Counted from the first letter of the stretch, positions 1 through 6,187 are shown. The stretch is DNA of 6,349 bases from an uncultured Clostridia bacterium (GCA_946545505.1 CAMNNN010000090.1:1-6349); one strand, 5' to 3'. Translations and numbers: made by a program. The notes: generated by a model from the sequence alone, not told the origin.

Positions 1-1
1 G

Positions 2-985
2 AAAGACATGGGTATCGAGCATGTAATCGTTCCCGACAACGGACTGATACTGCCCGGCGATGCCATTATAGGCGCGGATTCTCACACGTGTACTTACGGA
101 GCTCTCGGCGCTTTCGCGACGGGCGTAGGTTCTACGGATTTGGCATGTGCCATGGCATCGGGCTCCACATGGTTTAAGGTTCCTGATGCGATCAAGGTGG
201 TTCTCACGGGTAAGCCCGGTCCTTACGTAACAGGCAAGGATATTATCCTTCATCTTATCGGAATGATCGGCGTTGACGGTGCCCTGTATAAGTCGCTCGA
301 GTTCACGGGTGACGGCGTTAAGGAGCTGTCGATGGATCAGCGCCTTACGATATCCAACATGGCGATAGAGTGCGGCGGTAAGAACGGCATATTCCCGGTA
401 GATGACATAACTCTTGAATATATAGCAACTACTAATATCGACAGATATACCCGCGGCGAGTTTACTGCTTATGAGCCTGATGAGGATGCTTCTTATGAGC
501 GTGTTATTGAGATCGATCTTGCATCCGTGCCGCTTACGGTGGCACTTCCTCATCTTCCTTCCAACACTCGTGCTGCCAAGGATGTGAAGGACATGAAGAT
601 AGATCAGGTCGTTATCGGGTCCTGTACTAACGGAAGAGAAGAAGATATCAGAACTGCGGCGCAGCTTCTTAAGGGCAAGAAGGTGGCTGACGGTGTCAGG
701 TGCATCATTATTCCGGGCTCTCAGAGAGTCTACCGCAAGGCTCTTGATGAAGGTTGGCTCGCGGTGTTCGATGATGCCGGCTGTGTTATCTCTACCCCTA
801 CATGCGGACCGTGCCTTGGAGGTCACATGGGCATACTCGCTGCAGGTGAGAGGTGCGTATCTACAACTAACCGCAATTTCGTAGGGCGTATGGGGCACGT
901 TGAGTCCGAGGTTATCTTAAGCGGCGTGCCTGTAGCTGTGGCATCAGCCGTAATGGGCCGCGTGGCGACTCCAGACGAGATCTGA
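2..985 (+). CDS. leuC: 3-isopropylmalate dehydratase large subunit, 5'-truncated by the window edge
   Basis: Large subunit of cytoplasmic isopropylmalate isomerase, an aconitase-family [4Fe-4S] enzyme. With LeuD it converts 2-isopropylmalate to 3-isopropylmalate in leucine synthesis. The reading frame is open to the left edge (Lys-Asp precede the first ATG at 8), so that ATG is internal; I infer roughly 90-100 residues are missing for the ~420-residue clostridial/archaeal type. Seen, counting from the ATG at 8: ADSHTCTYG near residues 23-31, GVGSTD after it, GSCTNGR at 204-210 and [10 protein letters not shown] at 263-272. Cluster cysteines are C206, C266 and C269; their 60 and 3 spacing matches C347/C407/C410 as I recall them for E. 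coli LeuC. The C-terminus is complete. leuD follows after 14 bases, so the two are co-transcribed. Homoaconitase is a close relative, but the leuB neighbour supports leucine synthesis. Confidence 0.96.
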   Translation, partial: KDMGIEHVIVPDNGLILPGDAIIGADSHTCTYGALGAFATGVGSTDLACAMASGSTWFKVPDAIKVVLTGKPGPYVTGKDIILHLIGMIGVDGALYKSLEFTGDGVKELSMDQRLTISNMAIECGGKNGIFPVDDITLEYIATTNIDRYTRGEFTAYEPDEDASYERVIEIDLASVPLTVALPHLPSNTRAAKDVKDMKIDQVVIGSCTNGREEDIRTAAQLLKGKKVADGVRCIIIPGSQRVYRKALDEGWLAVFDDAGCVISTPTCGPCLGGHMGILAAGERCVSTTNRNFVGRMGHVESEVILSGVPVAVASAVMGRVATPDEI

Positions 986-999
986 CCGGAGGTGAGCAT

Positions 1000-1494
1000 A
1001 TGTCTGTAAAAGGTAAAGTATTCAAGTACGGCAATGACGTGGACACGGATGTAATCATCCCGGCGCGCCATCTTACATCAGCGGATCCCGCGCACCTCGC
1101 TTCGCACTGCATGGAGGATATAGATAATACTTTCGTAAGCCGCGTAAGTGCAGGCGATATTATGGTGGCAGGAAGCAACTTCGGCTGCGGTTCCTCCCGT
1201 GAGCATGCCCCGATAGCAATCAAGGCGAGCGGAATTTCTTTAGTCATTGCCGAGAGCTTCGCGAGGATATTCTACCGCAATGCGATCAACGTTGGCCTAC
1301 CTATAATGGAGTGTCCCGAGGCTTCCGCTGCCATCAACGACGGCGATGAGGTCGAGGCTGATTTCGACACGGGTGTGATTCGCGATGTCACGACAGGACA
1401 GCAGTTTACTGCGAAGCCGTTCCCCGAGTTTATAAAGAAGATAATCGAGGCGGGAGGTCTCGTTACTTACACTAAGACCAAGTCGGAGGTCTGA
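1000..1494 (+). CDS. leuD: 3-isopropylmalate dehydratase small subunit (short archaeal/clostridial type)
   Basis: Small swivelling-domain subunit that completes the isopropylmalate isomerase active site with LeuC. The protein is 164 residues, the length of the short LeuD class found in archaea and Clostridia, rather than the ~200 residues of the E. coli type. Seen: [18 protein letters not shown] at residues 8-25 and the family signature [14 protein letters not shown] at 58-71, followed by a segment ending GLPIMEC. The ATG is chosen because GGAGGTG (988-994) sits five bases upstream and the protein aligns from its first residues. It lies between leuC (14-base gap) and leuB (1-base gap), a tightly coupled operon arrangement. 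All expected motifs are present. Confidence 0.97.
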   Translation: MSVKGKVFKYGNDVDTDVIIPARHLTSADPAHLASHCMEDIDNTFVSRVSAGDIMVAGSNFGCGSSREHAPIAIKASGISLVIAESFARIFYRNAINVGLPIMECPEASAAINDGDEVEADFDTGVIRDVTTGQQFTAKPFPEFIKKIIEAGGLVTYTKTKSEV

Positions 1495-1495
1495 T

Positions 1496-2590
1496 ATGAA
1501 GACTTATAAGATAGCGGTAATTGCAGGCGACGGAATCGGCCCCGAAGTAACAGGTGCCGCCGTAGAAGTATTAGAGAAAGCAGGGCAGCTCGAAGGATTC
1601 GGATTCGAGTTTACTTCATGTGATGCAGGCGGATGCGCGATAGATAAGTACGGTATACCGTTGCCTGAGGCTACGCTTGATGCGTGCCGGGCTTCCGATG
1701 CGGTACTGCTGGGTGCTGTCGGAGGACCTAAGTGGGATAACGTCGAGCCCTCATTAAGACCTGAGCGTGCTTTGCTCGGACTTCGTTCCGGCCTCGGACT
1801 GTACTCTAATCTCCGTCCGGCGATTATGTTCAAGGAACTGGCGGCTGCATCTCCAGTTAAGAATGTCGATACCATGGATATACTGATTGTCCGCGAGCTG
1901 ACGGGCGGAATCTACTTCGGCAAGCACGGCCGCTCGGATTCGGTCGAGACTCTTTCTGACGGCTCTGTTAAGGGTATGACGGCTTACGATACAGAAGAAT
2001 ATTCGACTGCGGAGATTACGAGAATACTGAAAGAGGGATTCCGTTACGCTCAGGGACGGTCGAAGAAGCTGACGCTTGTTGATAAAGCTAATGTATTGGA
2101 GTCCTCGAGACTCTGGCGTGAGATTGCTTCTTCGATGGCGCCGGAGTATCCTGACGTAACTTTGGATTATCTTTACGTGGACAACTGCTCCATGCAGCTT
2201 ATTCATCGTCCTTCTTCATTTGATGTTATTGTTACTTCCAATATGTTCGGCGACATCCTCTCTGACGAGGCCGGCATGATCACTGGTTCCATCGGCATGC
2301 TTCCGTCTGCGTCTCTTGGCGCTCCCGGAACTCCCGGTATGTACGAGCCTGTTCACGGCTCCGCCCCTGATATCGCCGGTACGGGTAAGGCGAATCCTAT
2401 TGCTACGATACTTTCTGCTTCGATGCTGCTTCGCTGGTCTCTTGGTGAGACGGCCGCTTCCGACCGCATAGAGAAAGCCGTCCGCGATACTTTGGCAGAC
2501 GGCTTCAGGACTGTTGATATTGCTGCTTCCGAGTCGGATAAGATTGTCGATACTGCCGGCATGACGGCGGCGGTTATCGAGAGAATCTGA
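1496..2590 (+). CDS. leuB: 3-isopropylmalate dehydrogenase
   Basis: Cytoplasmic NAD-dependent oxidative decarboxylase that converts 3-isopropylmalate to 2-oxoisocaproate, the third step of leucine synthesis. It is 364 residues, normal for LeuB. Seen: GDGIGPEV at residues 11-18, GAVGGPKWD at 73-81, and the substrate loop LRSGLGLYSNLRP at 96-108 with Arg97 and Arg107. RELTGGIYFG at 133-142 carries Arg133 and the catalytic Tyr140. Lys197 lies in VDKANVLESSR, and the metal ligands are Asp229, Asp253 and Asp257. EPVHGSAPDIAGTGKANP at 284-301 carries Asp292, expected to select NAD over NADP. The LRxxLxxYxN loop favours LeuB over isocitrate or tartrate dehydrogenases. GGAGGT (1485-1490) inside the leuD end serves the ATG, one base after the leuD stop, suggesting translational coupling. 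The stop is only 8 bases from the end of the converging aminotransferase gene. Confidence 0.97.
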   Translation: MKTYKIAVIAGDGIGPEVTGAAVEVLEKAGQLEGFGFEFTSCDAGGCAIDKYGIPLPEATLDACRASDAVLLGAVGGPKWDNVEPSLRPERALLGLRSGLGLYSNLRPAIMFKELAAASPVKNVDTMDILIVRELTGGIYFGKHGRSDSVETLSDGSVKGMTAYDTEEYSTAEITRILKEGFRYAQGRSKKLTLVDKANVLESSRLWREIASSMAPEYPDVTLDYLYVDNCSMQLIHRPSSFDVIVTSNMFGDILSDEAGMITGSIGMLPSASLGAPGTPGMYEPVHGSAPDIAGTGKANPIATILSASMLLRWSLGETAASDRIEKAVRDTLADGFRTVDIAASESDKIVDTAGMTAAVIERI

Positions 2591-2598
2591 TCTGTTTC

Positions 2599-3774
2599 TT
2601 AATTGATTCCAAGCTCTTTGGCAATGTTGGCGAATGCTTCACGCGAGTTTCTAATTGTCTGCTCGGATACGCAGAATGCGAGTCTCATGTAGCCCGGCCT
2701 CTTGAAAGATGCACCGGGTACGAGCAGGAGATTATACTTGGCGCATACATCCTGGAACTCGGTGTCAGTGAGACCGGTCGGAGTCTTCATGAAGATGTAG
2801 AGAGCGCCGTTAGGCTTAACAGCCTCGAATCCAGCGTCAACGATGTTGCTGTAAAGAAGATTTCTTCTATGCTCATAGTTGGCGACATCTACCTTCGCGT
2901 TAAGTGCCTTCTCGACGACTTTCTGCCAGATTGCAGGTGCGTTAACGCTTCCGAGGACTCTGTTCGAAAGTACGATCGCGCCGGTAAGGTCCTCGTAGTC
3001 TTCGTTCTTGGGGGAAACGAGTGTATATCCGATTCTCTCTCCGGGAAGCGACAATGACTTGCTCCAGGAGAAGCAGATGACGACGTTGTCGATGTACTTA
3101 AGGACAGATGGTACAGTAAGTCCGTCATATACGAGGTCGATATAAGGCTCGTCAGAGATGACCTGGATAACGTGATCCTGTGCCTTGAGAAGTTCGTTAA
3201 GCTTTGTAAGCTGCTCTTCTGAGTAAACAACGCCGGAAGGGTTGTTAGGTGAGTTGATGATGATCGCCTTTGTCTTCGGAGTGATGGCGGCCTTGATGGC
3301 ATTAAAGTCAGGCATGAACTTATCATCTGTCTGAACGATGATAACCTTGCCGTTGTGGTTCTCGATGTAGTTTATGTACTCCATGAAGAAGGGTGCGAGG
3401 ACGATAACCTCATCGCCGTCATCAAGAAGGGAGTGGAGGACATCATTCATGGCGGAAGCAGCACCTACAGTCATGCAGACCGCGCCTGCACTTATCTCGA
3501 GTCCGGACTGTGCAGCCCTCTGTGCTGCGATGGCGGCTCTTGTTGACTCGTAACCGGAGTTGCTCATATAGCCGTGCATGCCGGGTGTGGGATTATCTGC
3601 GAGCTCCTTCAAAGCGTCTGCAACTTCTTTCGGAGGCTCCAGATCAGGATTGCCGATAGAGAAGTCAAATACTTTGTCTTCTCCGTAAATCTTCTTGAGT
3701 CGGTTGCCTTCTTCGAACATCTTCCTTATAGCTGAACCTGAAGCGAGCTTCTCTTTGATCTTAGCTGAAATCAT
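2599..3774 (-). CDS. class I/II PLP-dependent aminotransferase (aspartate aminotransferase-like)
   Basis: A 391-residue cytoplasmic fold-type I aminotransferase of the AspB/COG0436 group, moving an amino group between an amino acid and a 2-oxoacid through pyridoxal phosphate. Seen: FSIGNPDLEPP at residues 38-48, NSPNNPSG at 174-181 (cofactor-contact Asn178), SDEPY at 207-211 (Asp208 for the pyridine nitrogen, Tyr211), and SWSKSLSLPGERIGY at 236-250 with Schiff-base Lys239 and phosphate-contacting Arg247. Near the C-terminus GYMRLAF holds Arg364, the expected carboxylate-binding arginine. GAAGGT six bases before the ATG and a good promoter (3807-3835) support this start and separate transcription. 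The family has broad specificity, so aspartate, alanine or aromatic substrates cannot be told apart here. It is not the class IV branched-chain enzyme that ends leucine synthesis, so its position beside leuB need not mean a shared pathway. Confidence 0.93.
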   Translation of the reverse strand: MISAKIKEKLASGSAIRKMFEEGNRLKKIYGEDKVFDFSIGNPDLEPPKEVADALKELADNPTPGMHGYMSNSGYESTRAAIAAQRAAQSGLEISAGAVCMTVGAASAMNDVLHSLLDDGDEVIVLAPFFMEYINYIENHNGKVIIVQTDDKFMPDFNAIKAAITPKTKAIIINSPNNPSGVVYSEEQLTKLNELLKAQDHVIQVISDEPYIDLVYDGLTVPSVLKYIDNVVICFSWSKSLSLPGERIGYTLVSPKNEDYEDLTGAIVLSNRVLGSVNAPAIWQKVVEKALNAKVDVANYEHRRNLLYSNIVDAGFEAVKPNGALYIFMKTPTGLTDTEFQDVCAKYNLLLVPGASFKRPGYMRLAFCVSEQTIRNSREAFANIAKELGIN

Positions 3775-3806
3775 GGTAGTACCTTCTTTTCCTTTAATTC
3801 TTACTG

Positions 3807-3835
3807 ATTATATTCCAGCTTGAGTTTTATGTGAA
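3807..3835 (-). promoter_or_regulatory. sigma-A type promoter of the aminotransferase gene
   Basis: On the minus strand TTCACA (3830-3835, five of six bases of the -35 consensus) is followed after 17 bases by a perfect TATAAT (3807-3812). Transcription should start near 3800, giving a leader of about 25 bases before the ATG at 3774. It points away from the promoter at 3853-3880. Confidence 0.8.
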
Positions 3836-3886
3836 CCTTTCAGTTTAAGGTGTTGACACAGGGAAGATAAGTGATAATATGTGAAC
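3828..3886. promoter_or_regulatory. possible operator repeats in the divergent control region
   Basis: TATGTGAAC occurs twice in the same orientation, at 3828-3836 and 3878-3886, 50 bases apart. The first copy covers the -35 box of the leftward aminotransferase promoter. The second overlaps the -10 box of the rightward promoter. Between the two -35 boxes is an inverted repeat, ACCTT (3835-3839) and AAGGT (3847-3851). The placement would suit a regulator acting on both promoters, but no regulator gene is in the window and repeats this short can arise by chance. Confidence 0.3.
3853..3880 (+). promoter_or_regulatory. sigma-A type promoter of the membrane-protein gene
   Basis: A perfect TTGACA (3853-3858), a 16-base spacer, then TAATAT (3875-3880) preceded by TGA, which fits an extended -10. 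GATAAT at 3873-3878 is an alternative but leaves only a 14-base spacer. Transcription should start near 3887. ACTCATAT is repeated at 3891-3898 and 3907-3914 in the short untranslated leader; its meaning is unknown. Confidence 0.7.
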
Positions 3887-3928
3887 GATTACTCATATGA
3901 ATAAACACTCATATAAGGCGGTGTAATA

Positions 3929-4552
3929 GTGAATACCATTAAGATCCTTTTGCTTATAGCTGCTGCAGGTCACATCCTGTGCGGATACTGTGACTGCCTG
4001 CTTACATATGTGCCGGGCGGGAAGAAGTTTGATGTTAAGGCGTTATCTGATAACAAGAAGATGGCGGAAACGTTCGGTGGAATGCCACTGAAGAATCCGC
4101 TTCTTTCTATGTTGTTGGGGTGCCTTGCGCTGTTCATGTGCTCAGTCGGTTACTACGGATTGTATCTTTGGATGAAGGATTACTCTGAAGTGACGGCTGT
4201 AATTATGCTTGTGTCTGCCGCGATGTTTACTGTTTTCGGTGTGGCACACCATGTCTTGTGCGGAGTAGCTGAATGGATTTATATCCGCATGGGGATGACG
4301 GATGATGTTAGAGGTGCTGTGGTCAAGCTGTTTAAGGACACATCTGTGACGATGATTGCATGCTACGTAGGATGGCTTGTGTTCGGAATAGCAATGCTTG
4401 TGGCAGTGGTTGCGGGTTATACGGATCTTCCGGCCTGGGCGTGTGTGTTCAATATAGTTCCGCTGTATTTGGTCACATTCCCTCTTAGAATTGGCGGCAT
4501 GGGCAACTGGTGCGGCGCTGCGATGTTTCTGGGGCTTTTAGTTCTGATCTGA
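3929..4552 (+). CDS. predicted six-helix integral membrane protein of unknown function
   Basis: A 207-residue hydrophobic protein with six likely membrane segments, at about residues 4-24, 57-81, 88-113, 139-163, 166-186 and 192-207. There is no cleavable signal; the first helix begins at once. Striking residues are GHILCGYCDCLLTYVPGG (14-31), HHVLCG and EW (107-116), and a late GGMGNWCG (189-196). Charged or polar His, Asp, Glu and Cys inside or next to helices look conserved-family-like and could line a site. The pattern reminds me of the DUF6796 family, a recollection I could not test. The start is GTG: AAGGCGGTG (3915-3923) lies five bases upstream, and the next in-frame Met, residue 45, would delete helix 1. 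It has its own promoter, divergent from the aminotransferase. I cannot assign a substrate or activity. Confidence 0.8.
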   Translation: MNTIKILLLIAAAGHILCGYCDCLLTYVPGGKKFDVKALSDNKKMAETFGGMPLKNPLLSMLLGCLALFMCSVGYYGLYLWMKDYSEVTAVIMLVSAAMFTVFGVAHHVLCGVAEWIYIRMGMTDDVRGAVVKLFKDTSVTMIACYVGWLVFGIAMLVAVVAGYTDLPAWACVFNIVPLYLVTFPLRIGGMGNWCGAAMFLGLLVLI

Positions 4553-4559
4553 TATAGAG

Positions 4560-4590
4560 GCTTATAGAGGTGACCTCAATAAGCTTTAAT
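4560..4590 (+). terminator. weak terminator-like hairpin after the membrane-protein gene
   Basis: Bases 4560-4570 pair with 4574-4584 (GCTTAT, then GAGG, with one A-A mismatch between them) around a three-base TGA loop. TTTAAT follows. The stem is convincing, but the T tract is only three bases long, so termination would be inefficient. It begins seven bases after the membrane-protein stop. It could instead be an mRNA-stabilising hairpin or an operator for the next gene. Confidence 0.4.
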
Positions 4591-4592
4591 CC

Positions 4593-4610
4593 GTCTACAT
4601 ATGTATAGAC
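4593..4610. repeat. imperfect palindrome upstream of the lipoprotein gene
   Basis: GTCTACATATGTATAGAC contains the perfect 10-base palindrome TACATATGTA, and its outer GTCTA and TAGAC are complementary with a slight offset. It ends 19 bases before the start codon. It could be an operator or a small hairpin. TATAGA (4604-4609) resembles a -10 box, but I find no -35 at proper spacing, so no separate promoter can be claimed here. Confidence 0.3.
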
Positions 4611-4629
4611 AATTATGAGGAGACTGATT

Positions 4630-5124
4630 ATGAAGAGGATCATCGCTTTATTATTGACTTTGGTTATGCTGGCAGGTTTTGCTGCATGCGACAGGAAACA
4701 TGCAGACCGTAAGCCGCGAGAGGATAATCCGGTTGAGACAGAGTCTAAGGTCAGTATCGATAGACTAAAGTCCTATGATGGTCCGATGCTTGTAATCACG
4801 AGTACGATCCAGGCTCCGATCCCCGATGATGTGGAGAGGGAAAGCTCTCTTATTCTCTATTATGACGGATCGCTTTGTTACCCCGGTTATCCGAATGAGT
4901 GTTTGGGAATGCTTACCGATGAGGACTACATGACGGTTTATAGTTTCTGCGTGGAAACAGTCAGGAATGATACATTTGCAGATTACTATGAAGAGGTGTG
5001 TGACGGGCAGACTTACAGATTCTTGTTTTATGACGAAGATGGAGAAGAACATGTACTCTACGACGGATACATCTATCAAAATGACGAATTAAACTCCATA
5101 TTGGATATCGTTTACGGGAACTGA
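4630..5124 (+). CDS. small predicted lipoprotein of unknown function
   Basis: A 164-residue protein with a lipoprotein signal peptide: MKR, a hydrophobic core at residues 4-16, then GFAAC with Cys20 as the likely lipidated residue. The -3 position is Phe rather than the usual Leu, so lipidation is probable, not certain. The mature part is acidic and tyrosine-rich, starts with a charged, probably disordered stretch (about 21-45), and has no repeats or catalytic motif that I recognise. It would sit on the outer face of the membrane. The ATG at 4630 is preferred over the in-frame ATG at 4615 because GAGGAG (4617-4622) lies seven bases before it and the earlier ATG overlaps that site. It follows the membrane protein by 77 bases with a hairpin between them, so co-transcription is uncertain. 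Its stop codon lies within the palindromic repeat at 5122. Confidence 0.8.
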   Translation: MKRIIALLLTLVMLAGFAACDRKHADRKPREDNPVETESKVSIDRLKSYDGPMLVITSTIQAPIPDDVERESSLILYYDGSLCYPGYPNECLGMLTDEDYMTVYSFCVETVRNDTFADYYEEVCDGQTYRFLFYDEDGEEHVLYDGYIYQNDELNSILDIVYGN

Positions 5125-5249
5125 TGAATATACCTCATCAGATTACTCATCATTTCTTGTAATTCTGATGAGGTGGATGATGCATTAAGCCGATATTCAT
5201 CACTAACCTCATCATTTTGAGCGTTTTTGATGAGCAAAGTGATGAATAT
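5122..5249. repeat. nested palindromic repeat built on TGATGAR heptamers
   Basis: Eight copies of TGATGAG/CTCATCA or TGATGAA/TTCATCA lie in 128 bases, in both orientations. One hairpin pairs 5133-5146 with 5159-5173 (one bulged base, 12-base loop). Its flanks TGATGAATAT (5122-5131) and ATATTCATCA (5193-5202) are also complementary. A second structure pairs ATATTCATCAC (5193-5203) with GTGATGAATAT (5239-5249) and, inside it, CTCATCA (5208-5214) with TGATGAG (5228-5234), leaving symmetrical four-base internal loops. CTCATCATTT also occurs directly at 5146-5155 and 5208-5217. The first bases are the lipoprotein stop codon. No T tract follows either hairpin, so these are not classical terminators. 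A small non-autonomous mobile palindrome or a structured 3' UTR are the best readings. Confidence 0.7.
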
Positions 5250-5272
5250 CCTCGTAAATAAAGCGATTTTGC

Positions 5273-5301
5273 TTGACAATCCGGTAAAGAACCAGTACTA
5301 T
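5273..5301 (+). promoter_or_regulatory. sigma-A type promoter of the infC-rpmI-rplT operon
   Basis: A perfect TTGACA (5273-5278) is followed after 17 bases by TACTAT (5296-5301). Transcription should start near 5308, giving an untranslated leader of about 137 bases before infC. TATACA at 5299-5304 is an alternative -10 but would need a 20-base spacer. Confidence 0.75.
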
Positions 5302-5307
5302 ACATGA

Positions 5308-5425
5308 GTCAATTAGGAAGCAGAACACCATGTTCTCACCTCGAGCATAGGCGAAGAGGTCCATATTATAAGGCTTTCGGGCCGATATGGGAATGAACGG
5401 TAATCTGCTTGACCGTTCTTTTTTT
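5308..5425 (+). ncRNA. structured attenuation leader of the infC operon (L20-leader type)
   Basis: Cis-acting RNA expected to control read-through into infC-rpmI-rplT. Three stems precede a terminator. Stem 1 is AGAACA (5322-5327) with TGTTCT (5331-5336). Stem 2 is ACCTC (5338-5342) with GAGGT (5356-5360). Stem 3 is CCATAT (5361-5366) with ATATGG (5385-5390), enclosing GGCT/GGCC capped by a TTCG tetraloop. In Firmicutes this operon is known to be repressed by L20 binding its leader and promoting premature termination. Position, promoter, fold and terminator fit that model, but I matched no L20-binding core in detail. The start is estimated from the promoter. A possible antiterminator is ACC-AT-GTTC (5327-5335) pairing with GAACGGT (5395-5401). 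Confidence 0.7.
5395..5425 (+). terminator. intrinsic terminator (attenuator) before infC
   Basis: GAACGGT (5395-5401) pairs perfectly with ACCGTTC (5412-5418) around a 10-base loop, followed directly by seven T residues (5419-5425). It lies between the operon promoter and infC, only 20 bases before the start codon, so it must be conditional. Confidence 0.88.
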
Positions 5426-5431
5426 ATGATT

Positions 5432-5447
5432 GGAGGTGTTACACATC
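5432..5447 (+). promoter_or_regulatory. infC ribosome binding site and ATC start codon
   Basis: GGAGGTG (5432-5438) is followed after six bases by ATC (5445-5447). This is ideal spacing for ATC and excludes the in-frame TTG at 5430 and GTG at 5436, both of which overlap the ribosome site itself. No ATG lies in frame near the expected N-terminus. Confidence 0.8.
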
Positions 5448-5969
5448 GCTAAAGCAAACGGAAATCAGTTGGTGAACGACAACATCAAGTTCAGCAAGGT
5501 AAGACTTATCGATGCTGAAGGAAATATGGTGGGTGTAGTACCTGTCGAAGATGCCAGAAAGGCAGCCGAAGAAGCAGATCTCGATCTCGTATGTATCTCG
5601 GCGAATCCGGACAATCCGGTCTGCAGAATAATGGATTACGGTAAGTTCCTGTTCGAGCAGAGCAAGAGAGAGAAGGAAGCTAAGAAGAAGCAGAAAGAGA
5701 CCGAGCTCAAGGAAGTCGGTATGAAGCTTACTACAGATACTCACGATATCGAAGTTAAGCAGAAGATGGTCATCAGATTTCTGAAGAACGGTGACAGAGT
5801 AAAGGTTAAGATCAGATACCGCGGCCGCGAGATGGCATATCAGCAGCAGGGATACGCAGTCATGGAGAAGTTCATGGAAGGTATCGAAGAGTACGGTCAG
5901 ATCGACAAACAGCCTAAGATAGAGGGACGTGACATGGTCATGTTCGTCGTACCAAAGAAGAATAAGTAA
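5445..5969 (+). CDS. infC: translation initiation factor IF-3, with ATC start
   Basis: IF-3 binds the 30S subunit, keeps 50S away and checks the start codon and initiator tRNA. From ATC the protein is 174 residues, normal for the family. Seen: an N-terminal domain with VNDNIKFSKVRLID at 10-23, the linker CRIMDYGKFLFEQSKREKEA at 60-79 followed by a lysine-rich helix, and a C-terminal domain with THDIEVKQKM at 99-108, FLKNGDRVKVKIRYRGRE at 112-129, and a basic tail. The first three codons are read as (M)AK. E. coli infC is known to use ATT so that IF-3 represses its own synthesis; a similar loop is inferred here. It is first in an operon with rpmI (20-base gap) and rplT, behind the attenuator. 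Confidence 0.96.
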   Translation: MAKANGNQLVNDNIKFSKVRLIDAEGNMVGVVPVEDARKAAEEADLDLVCISANPDNPVCRIMDYGKFLFEQSKREKEAKKKQKETELKEVGMKLTTDTHDIEVKQKMVIRFLKNGDRVKVKIRYRGREMAYQQQGYAVMEKFMEGIEEYGQIDKQPKIEGRDMVMFVVPKKNK

Positions 5970-5989
5970 TGGCAAGGAGGACATATTAA

Positions 5990-6187
5990 ATGCCTAAGCA
6001 GAAGACACACAGTTCATCTAAGAAGAGATTTAAGGTAACAGGTACCGGTAAGGTTCTGAGAGCACAGGCTTTCCGCCGTCATATCCTCAGCAAGAGACCT
6101 ACAAAGAGAATGCGTCACTTGAGACACAACATTCTTGCATCTGAGCAGAACAGAAAAGTCATTCGCAAGATGATCCCTTATATGTGA
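5990..6187 (+). CDS. rpmI: 50S ribosomal protein L35 (bL35)
   Basis: A 65-residue, strongly basic ribosomal protein of the large subunit, the normal bL35 length. Seen: [15 protein letters not shown] at 1-15, [16 protein letters not shown] at 18-33, and [11 protein letters not shown] at 35-45, all matching the bL35 pattern. AAGGAGG (5974-5980) lies nine bases before the ATG. It sits between infC and rplT, the conserved order in bacteria, and should be co-transcribed and controlled by the shared leader. Confidence 0.96.
   Translation: MPKQKTHSSSKKRFKVTGTGKVLRAQAFRRHILSKRPTKRMRHLRHNILASEQNRKVIRKMIPYM

Noticed and set aside
1754..2206. Minus-strand open frame of 150 codons inside leuB
   Set aside because: It lies fully inside leuB, whose catalytic motifs are intact across the same bases. 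I recognised no family in the shadow protein.
2889..3326. Second minus-strand open frame (145 codons) inside the aminotransferase
   Set aside because: It is a serine/arginine-rich out-of-frame shadow of a gene with clear PLP motifs.
4615..4629. Lipoprotein start at the ATG at 4615
   Set aside because: That ATG overlaps the GAGGAG ribosome site serving the ATG at 4630, and it would place extra residues before a signal peptide that already begins properly with MKR.
5133..5173. Intrinsic terminator of the lipoprotein gene
   Set aside because: The hairpin is strong, but it is followed by TGGATGATGC with no T run, and the opposite strand has none either.
5122..5249. CRISPR array or tandem-repeat locus
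   Set aside because: The repeated unit is only 7-11 bases, alternates in orientation and has no constant spacing or spacers, and there are no cas genes.
5430..5444. infC start at TTG 5430 or GTG 5436
   Set aside because: Both overlap the GGAGGTG ribosome site and have no other site upstream; the preceding bases are the terminator T tract.
5439..5984. Long minus-strand open frame (181 codons) opposite infC
   Set aside because: It almost exactly mirrors infC, has a leucine-rich composition typical of antisense reading of a lysine/glutamate-rich gene, and the plus-strand IF-3 match is certain.
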